The translations under genes were made by a program, and so were the position numbers. A stretch of DNA of 64,000 bases, from positions 1,612,001-1,676,000 of the forward strand of contig NZ_JACOQK010000001.1 in assembly GCF_014297275.1 (NCBI RefSeq), written 5' to 3'. Shown one piece after another: positions 25,851 to 34,971 of this stretch (positions within the stretch are counted from its first letter, which is position 1; every line of letters starts with the position of its first letter). This DNA is from Clostridium facile. Its GTDB lineage: Bacteria; Bacillota; Clostridia; Oscillospirales; Ruminococcaceae. The notes under the pieces were generated by a model. The model had not been told where the DNA came from, made no database searches, and saw only the letters and a program-made list of their open reading frames with translations.

Positions 25851-25886
25851 GTCGTACCTCAGCTTTCGCTTTGATACGGCTTTTTT
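25851..25886 (+). terminator. Terminator after the RES gene
   Basis: A hairpin with arms GTCGTACCTCAGC and GCTTTGATACGGC pairs with a few mismatches around a TTTC loop and is followed by six T (25881-25886). Confidence 0.6.
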
Positions 25887-26115
25887 ATTCCAATCTATTG
25901 CCAAAAATAAAAGTATCAAGCAATGCTGTGCTCCATAGTACTATTTTAAGTCGCTATTTTTTTCGTGCCTTTCACTTTTCAACTCGCATAAATCTCATCG
26001 TTATTACTTTTTCTACGTCTAAATATACCATAAAAAACCACCATCCTATTAAAAGGATGGTGGTTTTCATCTCTAGTGAAACACTTTTTATGCGTGCAAA
26101 TTAGAGACATTGTTT
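25887..26115. other. Intergenic region between convergent genes
   Basis: This is the convergence point between the + strand accessory genes and the minus-strand core. It is A+T-rich, and apart from the shared terminator at 26034-26067 nothing else is visible. The ORF of 88 codons across it has no ribosome binding site. Confidence 0.5.
26034..26067 (-). terminator. Strong terminator of the rhamnosidase gene
   Basis: AAAACCACCATCCT (26034-26047) and AGGATGGTGGTTTT (26054-26067) form a perfect 14-bp stem. The ends give T runs on both strands, so it can stop transcription coming from either side. Confidence 0.85.
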
Positions 26116-29100
26116 TTATTTTTTGTGCTTTTTGGTAGCTACAAGAGCTGCACCAGCTAGAGCAATCATAGCAACTGCTGCTACTGGAGCTGCAACATCG
26201 CCAGTCTTACTTGCATTTGCTTTTGGAGTAGTCGTCTCCTGTCCGGTTTGTGTTGCATTATTATCGGTAGCAGATGTTCCTCCATTTGTTGCTCCGTCCA
26301 CTGCCACCAATCCCTTAATTGCAGCCTGCACATTTTCTACTGCTGTATCTACTTCGTCCTGAGTTGCGTTATCGTTATTGTATACTTCTTCAGCTGTTGC
26401 CAAAGCTGCTGTCAATACCGCATAGCTTTCCGCTGTATATGAATTTGCATCTACCGCTTTACCATTCTGGATTACTTGGTCAAGGATCGTCTTATCAGCT
26501 TTAAATCTCAAATTCAACATTGCTTGCAGTAATGCTGTAGATACTTCGTCAATTTCTGCTTGCATTGCATCACCATCATTGAAAATAGCACGTGCATTTG
26601 CTAAAGCAGTGGTAAATACTTCTTTCCCTTCATCAACGTATTTATCAAGATTAGCTTCGATGGTTCCAGCCGCTGCGATCAAGGATTCCAAGCTAGATTT
26701 ATCCCCTTGCACAAATCCAAGTTTATGGATTTCGTTCAACAGTTTTGTCCAAGCATTGTAAACATCCGTTTCGGTTGCTGTAATATCTGCTGCTACTTCT
26801 TTTGCTTCCTGTAATACTGCTTTGAAGCTTTCCTGTACAGATGGAATTACCTGATTAAAGTTTTCGTCCGCCATTTCATCTTCAGCATATGCGATTACTT
26901 TGTTCAGGATGGTCTTATCGGCTGTGCTAGCAACAATATAACCATCTGCGATAGAGGCTGTCAACTTGCCATCTTTTACAGCAAAATCATAAGAACCAGA
27001 TGCTAAACTAAATGTTGCAACTTGTACGTTATTACGGATTGTCATACCTGTATAGGTAACACCTGCGATGTTTTCAAAATCTGCTACTACAGATTCATCT
27101 TCTACAGGCAGATATAAGGTTGCGGTTGTGTTTGCAGGAACAGTTGCACTATATGTGTCAATAGTGCCTTCTGTTGCGGTCCAATCACTTTCAATTGTAC
27201 CATAGTTGGATTCATAGGAACCTTCCAAACCAGTATAAATACCGCCAGCCAATGGCTGCAATACAAAATCTTGGTAGCCAGCATCACCGTTTGCGTGGTC
27301 AGTTGTAATACCCATCTGGTATTCATACATCCAGGAGCCCACAGCACCCAACGCAAAGTGGTTAAAGGAGTTCATAGCGCTATTTCCGTTCATTTGGAAT
27401 GCTAATTCATAGGAGTTCCAACGTTCCCACATGGTAGTTGCGCCTTTTGTTACAGGATACAGCCAAGAAGCGTATTCTGTACAAGTAAACATATTATATG
27501 CGTCATCAATATTACCGCCTCGGGTTAATGCTGGTAAGATATTTGGTGTTGCATTAAATCCAGTTGTAATAGAATATGCTGGGCAATCCAATTTTTGTCC
27601 ACTGCTTCCTCCAGGGCCACTGTTTCCTTGAACAACACCTGCGCCATTGCTGCTCTGGTTAGGATCCTGTGCCAATACAGACAAACGTGCATTTGCCGCT
27701 TTTAAGTTTTCATCACTTACACAGTTAAAGTTCAATGGTGCTGCATAGGATGCCTGAGTATCCATAATTTCACCATTTTTGTCTGTAGTCATACCTAATT
27801 CGGAATTAAAGTAAACTTCATTCCATTCTTGTTTTGCTAAATCATGGCGGGATTGAATTTCATCCGCAATGTCAGTTCTACCAATGACACGTGCCATTTC
27901 AGCAGTAGCTTCCATCAAGTAAATATAAATTGCATTGTTTAATAAATCAGAATCTGTACTGCCGTCTACTGCTAACCAGTCTGCTTTACCGTTTGTCATG
28001 CTAGATAAGCCCGTATAGGTTTTGCCTTTTGCTTCTAAGTCATAGCTATCCATACCATCTAACCAAAGTTTCATGGCATCCATGTTTTCTTCAATAATGC
28101 GGGTATCACCATACTGGATATACATCTGCCATGGAACCATACAAACAGCGCCGCCCCACGTGGTACTGTTCGCAAAGCTATCAAATTCTTGTTTTGGATC
28201 ACTGGAGCTGTACTCTGGAACAGTATCACCGATAGAACCATTTCCGTACTGGTCATCACGGAGGGCTACCATCCACTGACGGAAGAAGTTCAAGGTGTTC
28301 GCATTATAAGTGGAGGTTCTAGAGAATGCCTGGGCATCCCCTGTCCAACCCATACGTTCATTTCTTTGTGGACAGTCAGTTGGGATAGACATAAAGTTAC
28401 CTAGTTGACTACGCTGGATATTTTTAAACAATTGGTTAACATAACCTGTAATCGTATCATCAGTTGTGGTAGCGTCATAGGTACCAGATAATTCGTCAAT
28501 CGAAGATATTACAACGCCTTTTACATTCTCTGCTGGTAAGGCTTTCCCTAAACCAGGAACAGTAATTTGAATATAACGATATCCACGGAAGGTAAAGCTT
28601 GGCTGAATTACTACATCACGGGTTTCATCTTCTTTGGTTGCGGTGTAAAAATCAGTTGCCATAGCTGCACGATAAGTGTCATGAAGGACACGACCCGCTA
28701 CATTTGGACGGTATTCTCCATCCGGTCCATATAGGTTAGTATATTCTTCATTTGTATTTTGAGAATCTTCGTTTCCTGGATAGATATCTTCACCATAGCG
28801 GAAAATAACGGTATCTCCCTCTTTCAGGGTACCTGCTGGGATTGTAACGGAAGGAACCCCTACCATCGCAACACCCATATCATAGGTCCAAGTATCATTA
28901 TCATTGCTGTGGGTATTTAAGATACGAGTTGTATCCAAACGTTCAAACTCCCGGATTGGCGTATCGTATCTGGCAACAATGTCAAAATCAATCCAATCCC
29001 GTTGTTCTACTACTTCACATGGTTCCCAGGCGGAATCATCATAAGCTGTTGTAGACCAACCATTGGTATCTCCATTTACAGAAATGGCAGCTTCTTTGTT

Positions 29101-30729
29101 TGCATTGTATCTTTCTCCTTGGAAGAAACTAGAATACTCAATTGGTCCGTCGTTGAACATTTTCCAATCGTCAGGATTGGAGGATACTACCTGAGTGGAA
29201 CCATCTTCATAAGTAATAACCAGTTTGGATAATAGTCCTTCTGTATCACCAAAGAAGTTCATATTACCAGGAGAGAATGTCATATAGCCAGTGTACCATC
29301 CGCCTGCAAGGATAGCGCCCATCGCATTTTCCCCATCCTGGATCATATCGGTAACATCGTAAGCATGGTAAGTCAAAGTATCACGGTATTGGCTATCCGC
29401 TGGATTAAACCAATCTTCTCCCATACGTCCACCATTGATGTACATTTCATAAATTCCCATTGCAGTAGCATACATTTTAGCGCTCTTTACTTTTTTGCTA
29501 GTATCTGTACTAAATGTAGTACGAACCATATTCAAAGAGCCATAACTTGGATCCGCATAGGACAAGATCCCTTCCGCACCGCCGGATACACGGATCGCCT
29601 TATTATTAGTAATGCTGACACCATTCAAGCCTCTAAAAATATCATAGGTAGCACCAGTATCTTTGCCAAATACTACTTTATGCGCTTCATCCGTTTTCCC
29701 AGTAGTATGAATTACATAGTTGGTAACTTCAAATTCTTCCCCTGGATTCGCGGCAAAACCAACAGATGCCAAGTTTGGGAAAGTATTGTAGTTGTTGCCT
29801 GTACTCATTGCACTGATAGAGAAGGAACTATTTCTGCCAGATCCTTCTTTAATCGCTTGGCCATCAATTTTTACAGTAATAGAACCTGTGGAAACATCAA
29901 TATTGATGTTATGTGGTCCATACATATTTTCTGGAGTAAAGATACCAGCTTTAATATCAATGGTTTGGTCTAAAATTTCAGTACCATCGTTTTCTTTATA
30001 ATCATAACCTTGTTTATAAACATTCAGTTTAGCGCCGGTACCATCAGCCTGTACACCGTCTACATCCAATTCCAGGCGAACCCAGTTCTCACCTTCTGCG
30101 TTCCATACATTCTGGAATTGATCGTTCAAACGGTAATCGTCCGCACCAAATACCAAGCTTGCTTTTGTACCCTGTGTCAATTCAACATCAGCGTTAATCG
30201 CATATACACAAGCGCTTGCGGCATCCAATGTCATTTCATTGGTACCGATAAACTGAGCGTTTTCACCCCAAGCGCTGATGTCTGGATTCATCAAACCTGT
30301 TTCAAATTTGCTTTCCTGGGTATAGCTTTGTCCAAAAGCATCCCAAACAGTCAAATCCCAACTGTAAGCTGTTTCCGCTGTTAATGCTTCCCCTTCGTAG
30401 TAAATATCAGTGCTTTCATTGCTCTCAACCTTACCACTGTCCCACATAGTAGCACCATCAGAATCCCTGGTAACTATAATTTGATAAGCGGTTTGCTGTT
30501 GCCCAATAACAGTAGAATCCATTTCCCAACTAAAAACAGGTTTTTCATCTTCCACAGCTAAAGGAACATCATAATCATTGGTTTTAAGGTTTAAAATCTC
30601 GGTTGCCCTGCTGTATGTACTGGAAACAGCAGCAGCATTTACCGCTGATGCAACAGGGACAGCCACTGTTGCCAGTAAGGCTGTGGAGACGCATACCGCA
30701 GCAATTTTCATGAATAATTTTGATTTCAT
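26116..30729 (-). CDS. Secreted, surface-anchored GH78 alpha-L-rhamnosidase
   Basis: The protein has about 1537 residues, from an ATG with GAGGAG nine bases upstream. A signal peptide (residues ~1-30, ending AVPVASA) comes first, then Ig-like and lectin-like beta domains. The bacterial alpha-L-rhamnosidase N-terminal domain follows (IYEMYINGGRMGEDWFNP). The six-hairpin catalytic domain has DCPQRNERMGWTGD around residue 784, holding the Asp/Glu/Asp residues of the active site, and MWERW with a further Glu around residue 1100. Residues ~1265-1500 carry FIVAR-type helical repeats. The tail has SKTGD, a hydrophobic helix and KKHKK, a variant sortase-type anchor. It removes terminal rhamnose from plant or gut glycans. 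No transporter or regulator lies next to it. Confidence 0.93.
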   Translation of the reverse strand: MKSKLFMKIAAVCVSTALLATVAVPVASAVNAAAVSSTYSRATEILNLKTNDYDVPLAVEDEKPVFSWEMDSTVIGQQQTAYQIIVTRDSDGATMWDSGKVESNESTDIYYEGEALTAETAYSWDLTVWDAFGQSYTQESKFETGLMNPDISAWGENAQFIGTNEMTLDAASACVYAINADVELTQGTKASLVFGADDYRLNDQFQNVWNAEGENWVRLELDVDGVQADGTGAKLNVYKQGYDYKENDGTEILDQTIDIKAGIFTPENMYGPHNINIDVSTGSITVKIDGQAIKEGSGRNSSFSISAMSTGNNYNTFPNLASVGFAANPGEEFEVTNYVIHTTGKTDEAHKVVFGKDTGATYDIFRGLNGVSITNNKAIRVSGGAEGILSYADPSYGSLNMVRTTFSTDTSKKVKSAKMYATAMGIYEMYINGGRMGEDWFNPADSQYRDTLTYHAYDVTDMIQDGENAMGAILAGGWYTGYMTFSPGNMNFFGDTEGLLSKLVITYEDGSTQVVSSNPDDWKMFNDGPIEYSSFFQGERYNANKEAAISVNGDTNGWSTTAYDDSAWEPCEVVEQRDWIDFDIVARYDTPIREFERLDTTRILNTHSNDNDTWTYDMGVAMVGVPSVTIPAGTLKEGDTVIFRYGEDIYPGNEDSQNTNEEYTNLYGPDGEYRPNVAGRVLHDTYRAAMATDFYTATKEDETRDVVIQPSFTFRGYRYIQITVPGLGKALPAENVKGVVISSIDELSGTYDATTTDDTITGYVNQLFKNIQRSQLGNFMSIPTDCPQRNERMGWTGDAQAFSRTSTYNANTLNFFRQWMVALRDDQYGNGSIGDTVPEYSSSDPKQEFDSFANSTTWGGAVCMVPWQMYIQYGDTRIIEENMDAMKLWLDGMDSYDLEAKGKTYTGLSSMTNGKADWLAVDGSTDSDLLNNAIYIYLMEATAEMARVIGRTDIADEIQSRHDLAKQEWNEVYFNSELGMTTDKNGEIMDTQASYAAPLNFNCVSDENLKAANARLSVLAQDPNQSSNGAGVVQGNSGPGGSSGQKLDCPAYSITTGFNATPNILPALTRGGNIDDAYNMFTCTEYASWLYPVTKGATTMWERWNSYELAFQMNGNSAMNSFNHFALGAVGSWMYEYQMGITTDHANGDAGYQDFVLQPLAGGIYTGLEGSYESNYGTIESDWTATEGTIDTYSATVPANTTATLYLPVEDESVVADFENIAGVTYTGMTIRNNVQVATFSLASGSYDFAVKDGKLTASIADGYIVASTADKTILNKVIAYAEDEMADENFNQVIPSVQESFKAVLQEAKEVAADITATETDVYNAWTKLLNEIHKLGFVQGDKSSLESLIAAAGTIEANLDKYVDEGKEVFTTALANARAIFNDGDAMQAEIDEVSTALLQAMLNLRFKADKTILDQVIQNGKAVDANSYTAESYAVLTAALATAEEVYNNDNATQDEVDTAVENVQAAIKGLVAVDGATNGGTSATDNNATQTGQETTTPKANASKTGDVAAPVAAVAMIALAGAALVATKKHKK

Positions 30730-30752
30730 GGTCATACTCTCCTCAATTATCT

Positions 30753-30794
30753 TCATCTTTTGATTTTTATTTTGATTGTATCAGCAGAACCCAT
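30753..30794 (-). CDS. Possible leader peptide upstream of the rhamnosidase
   Basis: A 13-codon frame beginning MGSADTIKIKIKR has AAAGGAGG eight bases upstream, the best ribosome binding site of the region. Its stop overlaps an ATG (ATGA) 24 bases before the rhamnosidase start. It could couple translation, or just be a remnant of a longer 5' sequence. Confidence 0.35.
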   Translation of the reverse strand: MGSADTIKIKIKR

Positions 30795-31370
30795 AATTAC
30801 TTTCCTCCTTTCGTTATATTTGCTGATATCAATCTCCTCTCTCAACTTAACTTTGTTGAGCATAGTTAAATTTTAGCATGATTTTGATGCGAAAAATATA
30901 ATAATATCGTATTAGAAATTCCTCATTTATAGGCAAATCGTACTTTTTTACTGAAGATAATCGTTTTATCAATTTGAAAAACCAAAAAGTAAAACCCTTG
31001 TTACGTTCTATTATTTTTGACGTAACAAGAGTTTTACTCCATGAGTGCCTTATTGACACTACTAAAAGGCTCTATTAAAAAGGAAAAGAGAAAAGAAGAA
31101 AAATCCAAACCTATTATGAAATAAACAGTAATTGGAATAATTCTATTTTAAATGAGAATAAAAGAAAATTCTATATTACAATCAGACCATTTGTTTTTAT
31201 TTTATAGGAGAATCGTACCTATTAATGAATATCTGCTATGTTAGCACACCGAATGAAAACCTTAATCCCAATAATAAGTTGATATAATTTCCTTTGGCTT
31301 ATTATATTCAAATCGAATTTTTATGCTTATATATCAGATAAATCATGATCCATAATGGAATAAATAGAAA
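30795..31370. other. Intergenic region upstream of the rhamnosidase
   Basis: This is a long A+T-rich region. On the minus strand an extended -10 (TGCTAAAAT, with TAAAAT at 30870-30875) and a CTCAAC/GTTGAG hairpin (30841-30860) in the 5' region suggest the rhamnosidase promoter and leader. Nothing more is visible; the 70-codon ORF at 30847-31059 is likely chance. Confidence 0.4.
30991..31035. repeat. Inverted repeat
   Basis: CTTGTTACGT (30997-31006) and ACGTAACAAG (31020-31029) are perfect complements around a 13-base A+T-rich loop. AAAAC and GTTTT extend it with one mismatch. It could be a terminator or an operator site; no gene borders it directly. Confidence 0.5.
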
Positions 31371-31401
31371 AATAGGCCTTGCTAATTTCGCAAGGCCTAT
31401 T
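31371..31401 (-). terminator. Terminator of the efp / CD1247-like unit
   Basis: AATAGGCCTTGC and GCAAGGCCTATT pair perfectly around a 7-base loop, followed by a T-rich run on the minus strand. It sits 11 bases after the stop of the zinc protein gene. Confidence 0.85.
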
Positions 31402-31412
31402 CATTACAAACA

Positions 31413-31844
31413 TTATTCTGCTGGTTCTTCTTCCATATCCAGATCAGGACCGAAATCAAACTCTAAATTTTCGCCGCAATTTGGGCATGCAATTGCACCT
31501 TCATCCAACATTTCTTCGTTGACACAGATTGTATCACCGCAAGTTGGGCAGGTTACTTCATATAAATCTTCGTCATCATCACAACAATCACAGTCGTCCT
31601 CTTCACAGCCACAACCACAATCTTCGCCATAGACAACTTCTTCTACTGCACCCAAATCTTCATCCAGAACATCCAACAGTTCTGTTGTTTCATCAGCAGC
31701 GTCTTCTAAATCCGCCACAGTCAATGCCAGGTCTTCCAGCAAATCGGTAATTGCTTTGAGTACTTTTACTTCATCTTTATTGTCATCTAATTTCAAGCCA
31801 TCGCTCAGGCCTTTAATGTATGCCACTTTTTCTGTTAAATTCAT
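31413..31844 (-). CDS. CD1247-like acidic zinc protein
   Basis: This protein of 143 residues is extremely acidic. The N-terminal ~55 residues form a helical domain (YIKGLSDGLKLDDNKDEVKV, then LTDLLEDLA-type helices) that fits the CD1247 N-terminal domain of Clostridia. Then comes a Cys/Asp-rich linker (CGCGCEEDDCDCC) and a zinc ribbon (CPTCGDTICV...CPNCGENLEF). The function is unknown; the family is widespread in Clostridia beside efp, which also fits here. AGGGAGG precedes the ATG, with a small hairpin (ATGCAG/CTGCAT) in the 5' UTR at 31861-31878. The efp gene upstream may share the transcript. Confidence 0.8.
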   Translation of the reverse strand: MNLTEKVAYIKGLSDGLKLDDNKDEVKVLKAITDLLEDLALTVADLEDAADETTELLDVLDEDLGAVEEVVYGEDCGCGCEEDDCDCCDDDEDLYEVTCPTCGDTICVNEEMLDEGAIACPNCGENLEFDFGPDLDMEEEPAE

Positions 31845-31951
31845 ACCTTTTACCTCCCTTATGCAGAAAAACCTGCATGGTATCTAAAACTTTTACCTGT
31901 GTTATTATTCCCCTGATAAAAGCCCCTTATGACGGATATTTTAAGAAAAGA

Positions 31952-32509
31952 TTATGCTCTTTCCATATATTCGCCTGTTCTTGTATCAATGCGGATTTTA
32001 TCGCCTGGTTCAATAAACAGAGGAACTTTAATTTCCGCACCAGTTTCCAGTGTAGCTGGTTTGGTTGCGTTTGTTGCAGTATTGCCTTTAAAGCCTGGGT
32101 CAGTTTCAGTAACTTCCAGTTCTACAAAGTTTGGAGGTTCTACCCCAAACACATTGCCTTTGTAGGACAATACTTTTACTTCCATTTCTTCTTTTACAAA
32201 TTTGAACGCTGGACCCAGTTTGCTTTCATCAATAGGTTCCTGTTCGTAGGTTTCCATATCCATAAAGTAATACAGGGAACCATCCGCATACACATATTGC
32301 ATGTTACGGCGTTCAATATATGCTGTTGGGAATTTTTCTGTTGGGTTAAAGGTTCTTTCGATTACGCTACCTGTAATAACATTTTTTACTTTAGCACGAA
32401 CGAAAGCAGCACCTTTCCCTGGTTTTACATGTTGGAACTCAACAACTTGAAGAACGTTGCCGTCCATGTCAAAAGTAACACCATTTTTAAAATCGCCAGC
32501 TGAAATCAT
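31952..32509 (-). CDS. efp: Elongation factor P
   Basis: This 185-residue EF-P has the KOW-like N-terminal domain (MISAGDFKNGVTFDMDG), the loop QHVKPGKGAAF with the tip Lys32, and two OB domains, the last one ending in DPGFKGNTATNATKPAT and KIRIDTRTGEYMER. EF-P enters the ribosomal E site and relieves stalling at polyproline. The tip sequence PGKG is that of Bacillus-type EF-P. AGGAGG-like sequence lies before the ATG and a sigma-A promoter about 30 bases upstream, so efp is the first gene of this unit. Confidence 0.97.
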   Translation of the reverse strand: MISAGDFKNGVTFDMDGNVLQVVEFQHVKPGKGAAFVRAKVKNVITGSVIERTFNPTEKFPTAYIERRNMQYVYADGSLYYFMDMETYEQEPIDESKLGPAFKFVKEEMEVKVLSYKGNVFGVEPPNFVELEVTETDPGFKGNTATNATKPATLETGAEIKVPLFIEPGDKIRIDTRTGEYMERA

Positions 32510-32541
32510 ATACTACCTCCATAATGTTCTTATCTTTAACC

Positions 32542-32570
32542 ATTTTATCTTAAAATCAAACAATTTGCAA
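32542..32570 (-). promoter_or_regulatory. Sigma-A promoter of efp
   Basis: On the minus strand, TTGCAA and TAAAAT are separated by 17 bases. The start of transcription would lie about 25 bases before the efp ATG. It is in the short gap after the M24 peptidase gene. Confidence 0.75.
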
Positions 32571-32577
32571 CCCCTAT

Positions 32578-33645
32578 TTATAAACAAATCAATTCTTTTT
32601 TACAATTTGTAAGGTTACGGCATCCATTTTCGGTTACAACAACCATATCTTCAATTCTTACACCAAATTTTCCCGGGAGATATAGACCTGGTTCCACTGT
32701 TACTACCATCCCTTTTTGTAAGATAGTTTGAGAACGGGGGCTTAAATTGGGCTGTTCATGGATTTCCATTCCAACGCCATGCCCTAAACTATGTCCAAAA
32801 GCTCCTTGGTAACCTTGCTGATCAAAATATTCCCGAACTACATTATCCACTTCCTGACCTTTCTTTCCAGCGCAGACTGCTTCCAACCCCATTTTTTGAC
32901 CTTCCAAGACAGTTTGGTACAAATGTTCCATTTCCTCAGTGGGTTTATCAATTACTACAGTTCTGGTCATATCACTATGGTATCCGTGAACCATAGCCCC
33001 AAAATCCATGGTGAGGAAATCACCGGATTCCAAAGGCTTTTCGGTTGGGGTACCATGAGGGGAAGAGGAATTTTTTCCCGATACTGCGATTGTTTCAAAC
33101 GAGATATCATCTGCTCCATGAGAACGCATATATTGATCAAGCTCAAATGCAACCTGTTTTTCTGTAACCCCTGGTTTGATAAAATTCAAAATATGGTCAA
33201 AAGCCTTTTCAGTAATTTCCTGCGCCGCTAAAATCTCATAAATTTCATCCGGTGTTTTGACCATCCGTAGCTGATTAATTAAATCACTAAAAGCGGATGT
33301 AGTATCAAAAGCATAGTCGGTAAAATAATCCTTTAAACGGAGATATTCCGCCAATGTAACCCGTTCGATCTCCACCGCAATAGTTTTACACTGGTGTTTT
33401 TTCAAAATTTCTTCCAATTGTTTATTGTAGTCTTCCAGTAAAACCACCTGGCACCCTTGGATTTCACGGGCGGCTTTTTCATAATACCGAAAATCAATAA
33501 TCAAATAAGCTTGCTCTTTGGTTACTACTAGCATCCCCGCACTGGACGAAAATCCAGTAAAATACTGCCGATTGGTAGGAGACATAATGACCCCACAGTC
33601 AATTTCTCGTGGCAATTGTTGCATCAATTGGTTTAAACGCAACAT
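32578..33645 (-). CDS. M24 family aminopeptidase (Xaa-Pro type)
   Basis: This 355-residue peptidase has an N-terminal creatinase-type domain (YFTGFSSSAGMLVV) and a C-terminal pita-bread domain. The metal-binding residues appear as DFGAMVHGYHSDMTRT (two Asp), GHGVGMEIHEQP (His), MVVTVEPGLY (Glu) and RIEDMVVV (Glu). Such enzymes release N-terminal residues before proline with two Mn or Co ions. The gene sits in the usual Clostridia order aroQ - pepP/pepQ - efp. The gap to aroQ is only 13 bases, so co-transcription with aroQ is likely. The split between PepP and PepQ is not decidable here. Confidence 0.93.
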   Translation of the reverse strand: MLRLNQLMQQLPREIDCGVIMSPTNRQYFTGFSSSAGMLVVTKEQAYLIIDFRYYEKAAREIQGCQVVLLEDYNKQLEEILKKHQCKTIAVEIERVTLAEYLRLKDYFTDYAFDTTSAFSDLINQLRMVKTPDEIYEILAAQEITEKAFDHILNFIKPGVTEKQVAFELDQYMRSHGADDISFETIAVSGKNSSSPHGTPTEKPLESGDFLTMDFGAMVHGYHSDMTRTVVIDKPTEEMEHLYQTVLEGQKMGLEAVCAGKKGQEVDNVVREYFDQQGYQGAFGHSLGHGVGMEIHEQPNLSPRSQTILQKGMVVTVEPGLYLPGKFGVRIEDMVVVTENGCRNLTNCKKELICL

Positions 33646-33658
33646 TATTCATCACTTC

Positions 33659-34093
33659 CTAAATTAATTCTTTAATTGCGTACAACGCAAGAATGTAGCT
33701 GTATTTTCCAAACCCCGCAATCTGTCCAACACAAACAGGTGCAATAACAGAATTGTGACGAAATTCTTCCCGGGCGTGAATATTGGAACAATGTACTTCT
33801 ACACAAGGAATTTTAATGGCAGCAATGGCATCTCGAATAGCATAACTGTAATGGGTATAAGCACCTGCGTTGATGATAACACCATCAAATTGTTCCCTAG
33901 CCTGTTGGATGGTGTCAATCAGATCCCCCTCATGGTTGGATTGATAAATGGAACAATCCAAACCCAATTCAGCAGCTTTTGCGGAAATCTGCTCATTAAT
34001 ACTTTGAAAGCTTTCTTTTCCATAAATCCCAGTTTCACGTACGCCAATCAGGTTGATGTTTGGCCCATGGATGACAATAATTTTTTTCTTCAT
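33659..34093 (-). CDS. aroQ: Type II 3-dehydroquinate dehydratase
   Basis: This 144-residue enzyme of the shikimate pathway converts 3-dehydroquinate to 3-dehydroshikimate. Family signature HGPNINLIG is at residues 9-17, the catalytic Tyr24 is in IYGKESF, NAGAYTHYSYAIRDAI follows, and EVHCSNIHAREEFR contains the catalytic His. The length is normal for the dodecameric class II enzyme. It lies 17 bases after the TIM-barrel gene and 13 before the M24 peptidase gene. Confidence 0.97.
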   Translation of the reverse strand: MKKKIIVIHGPNINLIGVRETGIYGKESFQSINEQISAKAAELGLDCSIYQSNHEGDLIDTIQQAREQFDGVIINAGAYTHYSYAIRDAIAAIKIPCVEVHCSNIHAREEFRHNSVIAPVCVGQIAGFGKYSYILALYAIKELI

Positions 34094-34110
34094 GTTTGAC
34101 TTCCTTCCAT

Positions 34111-34968
34111 TTATTTTAAATATTTTTGATACATTTGTTTCATACTGCTGGCATCTTCCGCCTGTGTACCAGCGGATTCACAGATAAAGGTGGGGGACAA
34201 ATCCCGCTGAGCAATCAATTCTGCCAAAGGCTCGAATTCTGGTCCAAAAGTTTGGTCTTCAAAGGTTAAATGTGCCTTTTCTCCTCCTTTTAAGGTATAT
34301 TCAATCTTGCTGAAATGAGAATGAAATCTTTTTGCACGGTCGTTTCCTAATTTGTTTTGAATGGCATCCAAAATAGCTACGTAATCCTGTTGGGTTGCGA
34401 TTCCACCAAAAGTCCTGGCATTTAAGTGGCCAAAATCAATGCAGGGAACCAACCTTTCATCCAACGAGCAAAGTTCCAGCACTTCCTCTAAATTTCCAAG
34501 TTGGTTTACTTTTCCCATAGTTTCAGGGCAAACTGTAATTTCTCCAAGCCCCAGTTCATCCAAGGTAACCAGCGCCCTAGACAAAGTATCTTTTGCCAAC
34601 TCTAAAGCGTGTTCCCTTGTGATTTTTCCACAGGAACCAGAATGGGCTATAATCCGGGTTGCGCCCATCGCTTTGGCTGCTTTCGCACTGTCTACCAAAT
34701 AACGGATGCTATTGTCTCGTTTTTCTTCCTCAACACTGGACAGCGAAATATAGTAGGGGGCGTGGATGGATAAACGGATACCTTTTTCCTTTGCCAGTTC
34801 CCCAAACGCTTTTGCCTTTTCCTCCGAAATTTTTACACCACGTCCACATTGGTATTCAAAACAATCCAAGCCAAACGAAAGTAAATAATCAGGCACTTCG
34901 TGCAGATGTTTATGTCCTCGTGCTTTAAAACTCTCGCTGTTCCCAGCAGGTCCAAATAGAGCAGGCAT
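34111..34968 (-). CDS. Endonuclease IV-like TIM-barrel protein
   Basis: This 285-residue TIM barrel is of the AP-endonuclease 2 / endonuclease IV superfamily. The metal-site motifs are IHAPYY, IAHSGS, VCPETMGK, CIDFGHLNAR and FHSHFSKIEY (His, Glu and Asp residues at strand ends). Endonuclease IV enzymes cut at abasic sites with three zinc ions. The ligand set seems complete, so deoxyribonuclease IV activity is plausible; a sugar isomerase role cannot be excluded. The start follows yqeG by 3 bases. Confidence 0.8.
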   Translation of the reverse strand: MPALFGPAGNSESFKARGHKHLHEVPDYLLSFGLDCFEYQCGRGVKISEEKAKAFGELAKEKGIRLSIHAPYYISLSSVEEEKRDNSIRYLVDSAKAAKAMGATRIIAHSGSCGKITREHALELAKDTLSRALVTLDELGLGEITVCPETMGKVNQLGNLEEVLELCSLDERLVPCIDFGHLNARTFGGIATQQDYVAILDAIQNKLGNDRAKRFHSHFSKIEYTLKGGEKAHLTFEDQTFGPEFEPLAELIAQRDLSPTFICESAGTQAEDASSMKQMYQKYLK

Positions 34969-34971
34969 ATA

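Noticed and set aside
25838..26104. 88-codon ORF on the + strand between the RES and rhamnosidase genes
   Set aside because: It spans two terminators and has no recognisable protein features.
30847..31059. 70-codon ORF on the minus strand in the rhamnosidase upstream region
   Set aside because: Runs through an inverted repeat, is A+T-rich with no ribosome binding site, and looks like chance.
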